Of a stretch of 64,000 nucleotides of DNA, positions 19,905 to 29,888 are shown one piece after another; the stretch's first letter is position 1, and every line of letters starts with the position of its first letter. Location of the stretch: the NCBI GenBank assembly GCA_914767885.1, contig CAJZBQ010000062.1, forward strand, positions 806,001-870,000. Reading direction: 5' to 3'. The notes under the pieces are model-generated. The model searched no databases, was not told the DNA's origin, and saw nothing but the letters and a program-made list of their open reading frames with translations. Both the position numbers and the translations under genes were made by a program. The stretch is from Blepharisma stoltei. Taxonomy: Eukaryota; Ciliophora; Heterotrichea; Heterotrichida; Blepharismidae.

Positions 19905-21072
19905 ATGGCAGACTATAGAGAACTTGAGCCTAGAATTATGCCAGCAGGTCCCAGCCTTGATAGTGAATCAATTCTTCGTGACATGACTCCGTCTCAAAAA
20001 TTCCAGCAAGAAGATCGCGAGCTTATAGTCAGACCTTTTCTCCTTCGCATTCAATATTTCAGTATCTTTTTGCTTTCAACATCGTGGATTTTACCTTTAG
20101 TCTGTTGGTTTGCAGGCCCGCATAGATATATTTTTTATGCAAGTCTAGGTGTTTTTATTGTCCATTTGGTGATTGGCAGCATAGGATTTTTTGTAGTAAA
20201 AGGAACTGATGATCGATACTCCAAAATGAAAAAGTATCGTTTATCTTTGCATATATTTTTCCTAGGCTTTTTAGCAGTTGTTATAGCATATGAAGCATTT
20301 GGGTTGGGCTTTGCAATACAACATAACAGAGATAATTGTGGAGACTATGACAATAATAGAGTTTGCACGAAAAGATGGGGCGTTATGTCAGAACAAATAA
20401 TTCTGATGATGATCCTGCCAGCTGTCAATATATGGATTTGCATTAGTTATGCATATATTACAACATTGACTAAGGAGTGTTTATCTAGCTCCCCCGCTTT
20501 AAATTGGAACAAAACATTGGTAAAATTTCCATTTTTTTGTGATTAACCCAAATCCTTTTAAATTAGAATAATTTTTTTCGGATAGGAAAATTTTTCGGTA
20601 AAATTACTAATTTTTATAAATTAGATTTGATCTGATTTAATGGAAAAAGTGTAAGTAGAATGTTATTTAAACAGTTTTTACATTGAGCAGATTAACTATT
20701 TAAATTAATTCTTCATAAAAATAAATTAAAATTCAAAGTATTGTGCCAATTTATATTTTTTAAGATTTTAAAATTTTATTTACAGAGAAAATTTTTTTCA
20801 ATAAATAAATTAAAGGGTGAAAATACTAATTTTTATATTATTAATTTTGATCTATTATATGGAAAAGTACAATAGAATGATATTTAAACAGTTTTTCACA
20901 CTGAATAGATTATTTTTTAAATTAATTCTTCATAAAAAATAAATTAAAAATTCAAAGTATTAAGTCAATTTAATATGATTTTTTTAAAAAAATATTAATC
21001 CCTCTTTAGATTGTAAGGATTTATTTTGCCAATTTAAAGGGGGTGAGTAAGTTAATTGAAAGGACTTTATAA
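19905..21072 (+). CDS. Four-span membrane protein with a MITE insert
   Basis: Start MADYRELEPRIMPAG. Four hydrophobic spans can be seen at about residues 47-70, 77-100, 113-140 and 163-185. Removing the insert 20486-21047 at TA pointers changes the terminal sequence from a run-on into TKECLSKLIERTL and a TAA at 21070, 201 residues. No family recognised; there is no signal peptide. Its stop abuts the convergent gene's stop with no gap. Confidence 0.65.
20486..21049. mobile_element. MITE family 3 (about 560 bp)
   Basis: Terminal inverted repeats CTCCCCCGCTTTAAATTGG and CCAATTTAAAGGGGGTGAG, bounded by TA at 20486-20487 and 21048-21049. The interior contains a tandem duplication of about 240 bp (blocks TTAAACAGTTTTT and AAATTAATTCTTCATAAAAA occur twice). 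Non-coding. Confidence 0.7.
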
Positions 21073-23553
21073 TTACATAGCAGATTTAATATCATCTTCG
21101 GTTAAAATTCCTTTAAGCTCGTCAGCATTAATAAAGGACTCATGCTCCATATTTCTCAGCTCGTTTCATGTGATTTTATCTTTTCGCTGCATTAATCTCA
21201 TTCTTATTGCATTAATTCTGACTCCAATAGGCACAGAGCTTGACCTTTTTGGCTTTTCGTCTTCTTTTTGCTGCTTTCATTCATTTATCCTTTGTTTTAC
21301 GATAGATTGATCTTTAAACTTGTATTTTTTGCTTAAATCATACTCAGGAATTCTATATCCGGCCTGTTCCATGCTAAAAGGCAAACCAAAACCTTTCAAT
21401 TTTTGGTTATATAGAAGTTTCCTATGTTTGGCGCTGTAAGGCCGATAAATTCTGATCGGAATTTATCGGTAGGTTGCACCAAATCAATGCCTTGGTCGGA
21501 CCAAAAAGCGATTTGGTCCGACGAACTTGGAAAGCTCCTGGGAAAATGTCTGCGCTTTTAGCGCTATATAGAGGAAACCTCTATATGTATTAGGGTCATC
21601 ACATTGCAAATACTGATAAAGTAGCTGTCTTTTTTTGGTCAATCCTATATCTTTTATTTCGTTTTCTGAAATCCCACTCATCTGGGCTGCCCAGAACTGT
21701 TCTGCTATATTTTCAACTGCTGATAGGAATTGTGTTAAGTCCATTGTCCTTGTGCAATTCTGGTTATTTACAAAAATTTGAGAAACTTGAGGGATCGTCA
21801 ATCTTTGGGAGCCTTTTTTACCTATGATGCCAAAATCATTGCAAAATTTAATAAATTTGCTGACATTTAAAACTTGCTTATGTGTAGTAATTTGGTCAAA
21901 AGTGGGAGATTTCCCTATTCCTTTGTATTGGCTGGCATAAAAGCTGAAAATTTCTTTAAGTCCTTTGACTTGTTTTTCTATTAAAGTTTCAGGAGCAGAT
22001 TTATAATAAGATTTTGAGGAAAAACTTGTATTGATAAGCTTTAGGTTTTCTATTAGATCATAAAGATGGCTTGACAAATCGCTATCAGACTTCATATTTG
22101 GGATCAAATCAGTATATTCCTCAATTGTGTTTAGCATCTGAGATTCATATGACAGCCTATTAAGGCTTTCTTTACTTGCTCATTCTTCTATTAAGTCTAT
22201 GCATTGACTATAAGTAAGCTTAAGATATTTTGTTTGTGATTTGTTTTGTGTGTGCTTAAACCTGTTTTCAATCATCCTATCAAATAGGAATAAGTCTTTA
22301 TCTTGAGGCAGTTTCATAAGTCATAACATATCTCTTAGCATGCCTTTAAGTTCATGTGCTTCAATCATATTGGACTGATTCGACACTTTTGATTGAAAAA
22401 TTAATTCAATATCACTTGCATATATATTTAAATAAGGCTCTATCCAGTTCCCTTTATGATATCTGCGGCTATCGCTAATAAGCGAAGTATTTACATTTTT
22501 TTCATATTTCTCATTCATTGTGCTTGATTTTGTCAACACTTTAGGAGTAGTGACTAATGATTTTATCTGCTTATAATCACTGCTTTCTATAACTGCATTA
22601 ATAAGTGGCCTTTTCAGTATATTTATACTGCTTTGTTCTGGGGAATCTGAAAATTCCTGCTTGGATGAGTCGTCTTCAGTTCAAGTTATGTCGCCTTGGG
22701 TATAAGAAACTCCCATTGCTTTAGTTAGCAGCGTTTCTAGTCTCTTTTTAAAAGACTCCCAAGTGATATTTCTATATAAATAATTAAATATGGCGTCTTC
22801 GTCTGGGCATGGCCTCCCGGCCATACAGCCTCGATTCATATTTAATTATATCCGGCAAGGTTTTACCATTCTAGAGATGGATGGCAATACTAGGTAAGCA
22901 ATTCTGGTGGTGTTCAGAGCCTAGTCCTAGTCTATTCTCAAGGGTGGATTTTTCCTCGTGGGGAAGGAGGGCACGGAGTTGGAAAGGGGAAGCTCATAGA
23001 GTCCGTTAGGACCAATCGGGCAACTCCCTAGCGTGAAACTGGGCGTTACGTCCCAGGCTACGCGTTTTTCCTTTTTACCGATAGCCGACCAGAAAATCCA
23101 TTTTTTGGGTTTTTCGGAAAAGCAACCCATGTATCAAGCAAGTAGCTCATCCATGAGCCGTCGAAGCGGGAACACTTTCCCGAGAAGCACCCTGGTGATC
23201 GAAGCAGGCCATCCCCAGCGACCTGTGGGCCCGATGCGACGCAAGGCGAGTGACAGTACCTGGGGTTGTCACCCCGTAGTGGACGTTAAGCGTTATAAAT
23301 TCTATAAGATAAGATAAGATATTTCTATATATAAAAATTACTCTGGGTTTATAGTGTCAGTTGGATCTAGTGGATTTAAAGGGATTGAAAAAAACTCCTC
23401 TAGCTGCTCTATGTCACCTTTAAATACTTTGGAAATTTTATGTAAAATTTTTTTGAGACCTGAAGTAAGTGTAACAGGCTTCTTGGACCCGACTTTTCAG
23501 AATATTGATTTGGTAACTTCTCCTTCAAGAAGGTCAATTAATAGTTCTTCCAT
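21073..23553 (-). CDS. Hypothetical helical protein broken by a SINE and a foldback element
   Basis: Start ATG 23553 (MEELLIDLLEGEVTKSIFW, TGA as Trp). A 17-nt intron (23325-23341) and a SINE (22779-23317) occur together early in the gene; after both are removed, ...INPE joins NITWESFKKR in frame. The foldback at 21423-21568 lies near the 3' end. With a 144 bp excision the product is 588 residues; a 33 bp excision of its inner palindrome is also in frame (625 residues). The sequence is helical with many charged residues and ends HESFINADELKGILTEDD then IKSAM. I do not recognise the family. Confidence 0.6.
21423..21568. mobile_element. Foldback element (candidate IES, about 144 bp)
   Basis: Contains two perfect palindromes: CGATAAATTC/GAATTTATCG and TTGGTCGGACCAA/TTTGGTCCGACG. 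Ends carry GCGCTAAAAGC and TTTGGCGCTG blocks. TA at 21423-21424 and 21567-21568 allow in-frame removal. The GGTCGGACCAA palindrome is shared with 25347-25522. Confidence 0.55.
22765..23331 (+). mobile_element. SINE-like retroposon, subfamily A
   Basis: 14 bp duplication GATATTTCTATATA at 22765-22778 and 23318-23331. The body is 539 bp. 5' fold: TAATTAAATATGG pairs with CATATTTAATTA, enclosing ATGGCC-TCCC-GGCCAT; then ATCCGGCAAGGTTTTACC. The 3' tail is (GATAA)n. Clearly homologous to copies at 31414, 42984 and 62571. Confidence 0.9.
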
Positions 23554-23681
23554 ATCTTTATATACTGATTTATAGCGACTGAGAAAAAAAAAATGGCTGA
23601 TTATAGCGTTTTGTATAATCTCATAGATGAGAATAAATTAAATTCAAATAAATTCATTTATTATATAAGTGGCTAGAATAA

Positions 23682-25915
23682 ATGCCTCCTAAAAAGAAAG
23701 CAGAACCTATAGAATCTTCAATAGAGCAGTTCAAGGGAGAAGCCCAAGAAATAGAGCTTGAAGCAATTGAATTAACTGATGATGTGACTTCTCTTGGAAA
23801 TCGGCTATTTATCTGCTACTTGAGGCAGCATTTAATAGGAAAAGGTGTGCTAAATAACCAAATAATCCAAATCCAAATATATGGCAGACCTCAAAATTTT
23901 AAGTTGACAATTACTTTAGAAGCGCAGCTGGATTCATTGAGTATAAATGAAGAAGCAAGTTTGCCATATCTCATAACAAAAGCCACACAATTTCATATTA
24001 AATCAAAGCCTGAAATTCCAAAGGAGCCAGAAAAAGAAGTAAAAGTGCTGCCTATTAGGATAGGAGGGCTTCACAGCCAACTGCAGAACCTTAAGCAAAT
24101 TGTGGAGATTTCTTTGGTTTGTCCTGAAATTTATGAAGAATTGAATATTCCAGCTCCAAAAGGGGTGCTGCTTTATGGACCTCCTGGGACTGGGAAAACA
24201 ATGATTGCGAGATATATAGCTGAACAAACTAAGGCAAAATTAATCATCTTCAACAACTCAATTTTTAGCAAGTTTGTAGGGGAAAGTGAGCAAAAAATCC
24301 ATGAGCTATTTGATGAAGCCAGGAGTGCAGCCCCGGCCATAATTTTTATTGATGAAATTGATACACTGTGCCCGAAGCGAGATTCTGGTATTGAAGAATA
24401 CCAAAAAAGAATAGTTACGACTTTTCTATCAGAACTTGACGGTGTTACCTCAAACTCTAAAGTATTAGTAATAGCTACAACCAATAGACAAAATACTTTA
24501 GATGCAGCATTGAGAAGACCAGGACGCCTTGATAAAGAAATAGAAATTCCAGTCCCTTCAAGAGATGACAGGCTAGAAATTATTACTTTGATATGTGAAA
24601 ATATGAAGAAAGTCAGACTGTCAGCTGAAGAAATGGGCATGCTGCTTGAACAGACACATGGATTCGTAGGTGCTGATTTGGTAAGTTTGTGCAGAGAAGC
24701 AGGAATTAGGGCGATTGCAAGGTATCCTATAAAGATTAGAAATTATTATTTATAATTGGCAAGCTATCCCAATTTTCTATATATAATTGATATTTCTCCC
24801 TTATTATAATTATAATATTGTCTCACAGAAAATATCAATTAGGCAATCAACTAGAAGTGACATATGAGGATTTTATTGGAGCATTGTCTGAGGTCTCTCC
24901 TAGTGCTTTAAGAGATCTCATTATTGAGGTTCCAAAAGTGAAATGGAGTGATATAGGAGGCTATGACGAAGTAAAACTACAAATAAAACAAGCTGTAGAA
25001 TGGCCTCTTGAGTATCCAGAAAAATTTGAAAAATTCGCATTAAGGCCTTCAAAAGGAATTTTATTATATGGGCCTCCTGGCTGCAGTAAGACAATGCTCG
25101 CCAAAGCTGTAGCAACTGAATCAAAAATGAACTTTATGGCTATCAAAGGCCCTGAATTGTTTTCAAAATACGTCGGAGAAACAGAAAGATCAATTAGAGA
25201 GATCTTCAGAAAGGCCAGGATGTGTGCCCCAAGCATTATATTTATTGACGAAATTGATGCTATTGGCTCACATAGAGAAGAAGACAGCTCAGGAGTCAAC
25301 GAAAAAGTGCTAACAACACTTCTTAACGAAATGGACGGAATAGAAGTATAGGGTTTTCCCCTAGATAGCCCTTACAGGGCTATGGATTCTGTCCGGTATC
25401 CTTTGGTTGGCGGAATCAGCTCAGTACATTGGTCGGACCAACTCAATTGTTGGTTCCACCAACCAAAGGATTCCAAGCAAAATCCACAGCCCTGTAAGGA
25501 CTATCTCGGGGAATTCCCTATACTTAAAGACGTCATCATTTTGGCTGCCACTAATAGGCCAAATATTATAGATAAAGCTTTAGTTAGACCTGGGAGAATT
25601 GATAAAATGATTTATATTCCACTTCCAGATAGAACTGCTAGAGAGCTAATCTTGAGCCTTAGCATGTCCAAAATGCCTATTTCTGGCGATGTTAACATCA
25701 CAGAAATTGCTGGTATTCTTGAAGGTTACTCAGGGGCAGAAGTCGTTTTAATCCCAAGAGAAGCTGGAATTTTAGCTATCACAGAAAACTTAGACGCAGA
25801 AGTTGTGAACAAAAACCATTTTATGCAAGCCATCGCAAAAATTAAGCCAAGAACCACAAGGGAAGAAATACAGTTTTATGAAGCTTTTGAGAGAAATTTG
25901 AATAAAATTAATTAG
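23682..25915 (+). CDS. AFG2: AFG2/SPATA5-type tandem AAA+ ATPase
   Basis: Two AAA+ modules. D1: Walker A GPPGTGKTM, Walker B IIFIDEIDTL, RRPGR finger. D2: GPPGCSKTM, IIFIDEIDAI, RPGRIDK. The D2 lead QAVEWPLEYPEKF and the cysteine in GPPGCSKT are marks of the AFG2/SPATA5 branch, which strips Rlp24-type proteins from pre-60S particles in yeast. An N-terminal beta-rich domain precedes D1. Two inserts are removed in frame: 65 bp at 24751-24815 and the 174 bp foldback at 25347-25520. The sum is 1995 nt, 664 residues. D2 reads VVLIPREAG where relatives usually have VxVCREA. Confidence 0.9.
24751..24815. other. Short TA-bounded IES (65 bp)
   Basis: Between TA 24751-24752 and TA 24816-24817; contains in-frame stops. 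Removal joins ...KIRNYYL to LSHRKYQLGN... between the two ATPase modules. Confidence 0.65.
25347..25522. mobile_element. Foldback element in AFG2 (174 bp IES)
   Basis: Long inverted ends TATAGGGTTTTCCCC...GGGGAATTCCCTATA and AGCCCTTACAGGGCTATGGATT against its complement. The centre has GGTCGGACCAA and CAATTGTTGGTTCCACC palindromes. Excision between TA 25347-25348 and TA 25521-25522 restores EMDGIEVLKDVIILAATNRP, a conserved AAA+ block. Confidence 0.85.
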
Positions 25916-25929
25916 CGTGTAATCTTGGA

Positions 25930-27511
25930 CTAGTAGCAGTGAGAAAACTTTCTTAAAAATATTATGAAACTGATAAGGTTAATAAGGATCGGCAAAATAA
26001 AAATAATGAGTCCTGTAAGGAATTGAGCATAATGCCGATCACTAAGACTCTGATTGCAAATATAGTTAATAGATGTTTCCGTGTAAAGGTCTTTTAAATA
26101 AAATGTGTGTGAATGAATTAGATCTCCTAACTCCCCCCCCCCCCCTCCGTGAGCGAACAAAACCATTAGAAAAATCGCCATTTTTTGACCAAAAACCCAC
26201 CCTCCGTGAGTGAACAAAAAATTTTTTTAATAGAAAAAATTTTAATGGAAAAAAATTTTGATATATAAGTGATAATTAGTATAATGAAATCTAGAGCTAA
26301 TTCTGTTTAATTTTAAACAAATTGCGTTTTAAAACATAAATTTTGCAAATTTAAATTAATATTTGCTTCCCAATTTTTGCAAATTAGGATTTTTTTAAAT
26401 TTCGAAAAAAATATTTTTTTTATAAAATTTATATATAAATTTTTTTTAAAAAAAAAAAAATTAACCCCCCTCCGTGAGAGCGAACAAAATTTTTTTTGTT
26501 CGCTCACGGAGGGGGGGGGGGGAGTAAAGTATTTTTATGAGTGATTTCTATAAGCCCAGTTTCCCAATCAATTTCAAATGTTGAAAAGTGTTTTTCGTGC
26601 ACCCTCGGATAAACATTATAAGGCATCTGGACATATATCGAAAAATACGGAATAATAACAGGCCCATATGTAGTTAGCTCTGTATGAGAGAGTCCACTTG
26701 CAGTAATTTCATAAATTGGGTACTTCCAACATTTATTTAGCAATAATTCTCCGTAGTGAATATCACCAGTCACCAATATCACCCCTGGGATATCTTTAAT
26801 TAAATTGAGCAGCCTTATCCTGCTTTTCTCATGTATCATCTCAGCGAGCAAATATCTATACTCTACATTTACCTGAATTCCTACAAGAATTAATGTAATT
26901 TCTCCAGGATTTTTCAGTTCTTTTCCTAACCACTCCCATTGTTCCTCTCCAAAAGTGTCTCCATCAGGGTTATCTTTATCATCACTAAACCACCGATTAT
27001 CGAGCAAAATAAGTTTTATCCTTTTCCCAGACTCTCCAAACATTACTGAGTGATAAATCCCTTCATGATCTCTTGTTTCGTTTAGAAATTCCAAAAAAAA
27101 TTGCTTGGAAATTTCTTTATGGATAAAAGTTTTGTTTCCAGCATTTAGGCCATAGTCATGATCATCCCAAATCCCAGTTACCATGGTAGAATTGCTGAGT
27201 TCGGCGTAGCTGGGGAGCGTTTTTAAGTTGTTATAAGTTTGCTGCCAGTCAGAAAATTTCATAGTAGTGTGCATAAAAGGTAAATACATTTCGTCAGCAT
27301 AGACGACATCGCCCAACCATAGAAATAAATCTGGCTGCCAAGTGTTAATACTTGTAAATATTCTTGGATTTGAGTTATTGAATTGACCATAGCAAGAGCC
27401 AAATGCGATTTTTGATATTGTTTTGGTAGGGGAGAGTGGAAGTGCAAAAATAATTCCTACTAAAACGAGTTGAATTTTCATTAAAAACCAACTATTTTTA
27501 TAACTTTCCAA
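25930..27511 (-). CDS. PhoD-like metallophosphatase with C-terminal membrane anchor
   Basis: Start at 27511, or 27481 (MKIQLVLVGIIFALPL, a signal-peptide-like start). Metal-site motifs: FGSCYGQ, WLGDVVYADE, GIWDDHDYG and TGDIHYGELLL, the PhoD/alkaline phosphatase D pattern. MITE removal joins ...EITHKNT to LGDLIHSHTFYLKD in frame. The new C-terminus ends in a membrane span (FLTGLIIFILPILINLISF) and short basic tail, so the enzyme is probably anchored at a surface or vesicle membrane with its catalytic part lumenal or outside. 394 residues. Without the insert's removal the anchor is lost. Confidence 0.85.
26128..26527. mobile_element. Full-length MITE family 1 copy in the phosphatase gene
   Basis: TAA at 26128-26130 and 26525-26527; 13-C start and 13-G end runs; same interior as the copies at 7355 and 36803. 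Interrupts the codon context ACT-TTA-GGA, restored on removal. Confidence 0.92.
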
Positions 27512-27864
27512 AAATAAGCATAAGCAAATATAATAAAAAACTGGGTGTCTGAGTTTTTGATAATTGATTTTGAGGTCTGTATATTTCCTCTTTATAGAAA
27601 TTAAGAAAATGAATAATATGATAGATAGCGTCTAGAATTTTACTAAAACTGGATTGAATACATACAGTTTATATATTTACATCTATTTCATAATTTATTT
27701 CAAATATTCAATGAAATTATTTCCACAATCTGCTTTTGCAAGTTTTATATTAACTTATAAATATTTCTGCATACCATTTATTATTATAATTAATTAAAAC
27801 ATCGACAAACCCAACTTTGATATTTTTGTAGGCACAGCTCTTTCAAGATATTTCTATTTTTTTA
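27512..27864. other. Divergent intergenic region
   Basis: AT-rich, about 350 bp between the divergent phosphatase and protease genes; must hold both promoters. Nothing else recognised. Confidence 0.4.
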
Positions 27865-29571
27865 ATGGCCTTCATTTTTAATTTAATTCTGATATTAGAT
27901 ATCCAATTGATTAAACATTATTATTACATGACACTTCAAACTCTATTTCTATTTGTCGGAATTGTGTTGGGATATATCAAAATTCCCCTGGAAAAGATAA
28001 TAAAAACCAACACAGTAGAATTATCATATGTAATTCCATTTGAAAGCTCGATAGACTTAATAGACTTAAGTGTAACGAGTTACATTGACAACATGAGCAA
28101 TAAACTATACAGAGGGAATATTTCAGTTGGCACGCCTCCCATTGAATTCAACGTTGTTTTTGATACTGGAGTTAGTTGGATGCTGATACCATCAATAAAA
28201 TGTAAATCGTCTTGTCACAAATGTGATAATTTTTTTAATTCTTCAGCAAGCTCATCTTTCAAGTCACTGAATCAAGAAATTAGGGTCGATTTCGGCTCTT
28301 GAAATGCTATCGGGAATTTAGGTAGCGAATTAGTTTCAACAAAAGAAGCTCGCGAGCTTTCGGTTTCTGATCAAGCTTTTATTTCGATAAATAATGATAA
28401 AGGATTAGAAAATCTTGGAGCAGACGGCATTTTAGGACTAGGATATAGCAAGTTATCAGATGGATACCCAACTTTTTTAGATAACTTAATGCACCAAAAA
28501 CAAATCAGCAAGAAAATATTTTCGATTTATATTAGCGATAATAAGTACGAAAGAGAATCAGCTATCATATTTGGTGGCTATGATTTGCCAAGCTATACAA
28601 AAAATGAGGAGGTTAAATATGTGAGAGTTCTTTCTGAGACAGGATATTGAGCTGTTTTATTGTCTAAACTTAAAGTTGGGAAGTCTATATTAAAATCTGC
28701 TTCTGTTGCCGCAATTATTGACTCTGGAAGAAGCATGATATCAGTTCCAAAAGTTGATTTAGAGTATATTCATAAGAAAATAGAAGACCAAGGGCAATGT
28801 ATAAAAGATTCTGGCGATTTAATTTGCGATTGCGGAACATCATATGTGATTGAAGACTATCCGATTATATCGTTTACTTTGGGCTCAGAATATATATTTA
28901 CGCTAGGGCCTGAGGATTATTTTCTAAAAACAAATAAAAAATGCCAACTTCTTTTTAGCCAATTGCCAATCAGCAATTATTGGATACTTGGAGATGTTTT
29001 TCTAACTCCCCTTCCCGTGAGCGAACAAAAAAATCTTGTTGACTCTTGGGGGTTAATTTTTTTTTTAAAAATTTATATATACATTTTATAGAAAATTTTT
29101 TTTTCGAAATTAAAAAAATCCTACCTTGCAAAAATTGGAAAACAAATATTAATTAATTTGCAAAATTTATGTTTTAAAATGCAATTTGTTTAAAATTAAA
29201 CAGAATTAACTAGAAATTTCATTATACTAATTATCACTTATATATCAAAAAATTTTCCCATAAAAAATTTTTTTATTAAAAAAAAGTTTGTTCGCTCTTA
29301 TTTTTGGGAAAAAATAGGGATTTTCCAATGGTTTTGTTCGCTCAGGGAGGGGGGAGTAAGGAGATATTATTCAATATTTGATGCAGAAAAGAGCATGATA
29401 GGGTTTTCATTGTCAATAAACTCAAAGGATGAGGAGACGCCTATACTGATGATAATGCTAATTATTTTATCAACAGTTATTGCATCTCTTATGTGCATTG
29501 GCATAATTATTTGCTATATGAAAAAGAATTATGAAAAAACTCATCCATTTAATTATCAAAGAATAGATTAA
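27865..29571 (+). CDS. Membrane-anchored pepsin-type aspartic protease
   Basis: Signal-anchor-like N-terminus (MTLQTLFLFVGIVLGYIKIP near residue 22). First active-site motif VVFDTGVSWMLIP, second AAIIDSGRSMISVP. NWILGDVF sits at the end of one segment and RRYYSIFDAEKSMIGFS at the start of the next. Removing the MITE with one TAA joins them as WILGDVFLRRYYSIFD, the classic pepsin C-lobe motif. The product (450 residues) ends in a membrane span (LMIMLIILSTVIASLMCIGI) and a short cytosolic tail, like plasmepsin- or yapsin-type anchored proteases. Two TGA codons are read as Trp (FGSWNAIG, TGYWAVLL). Confidence 0.92.
29003..29359. mobile_element. MITE family 1 copy in the aspartic protease gene
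   Basis: TAA at 29003-29005 and 29357-29359; ends CTCCCCTTCCCGTGAGCG and CGCTCAGGGAGGGGGGAG. Somewhat diverged. Interior reverse-oriented relative to the copy at 26128. Confidence 0.92.
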
Positions 29572-29888
29572 TCTAATAATAAAATTATCTTAGAATTAAA
29601 ATCAAAGATTATAGTTAGATTCTAGATTTAAGCTAATCAGAAGCTATTAAATTTATCATAATAAAATTATTTCATCAATTCAATTTTGGAGGAATGCAAT
29701 TTTAATAATAATTTATAGTGATAAAATTTAAATAAACAGCCTAATGGCTATTTAGTATTCTTTATGAATTAGGCATTAATTCAAGTGCCATCGATATTTA
29801 TAATATGAGTCTTTTGTGCTAAAAAGGCTTACCAATTTTAAAATATTAGTAGTTAAGACAAGTCTATTAAAATTAATAAATAGTGGAT
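29572..29888. other. AT-rich intergenic region
   Basis: About 317 bp with no gene or repeat recognised. Confidence 0.4.
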
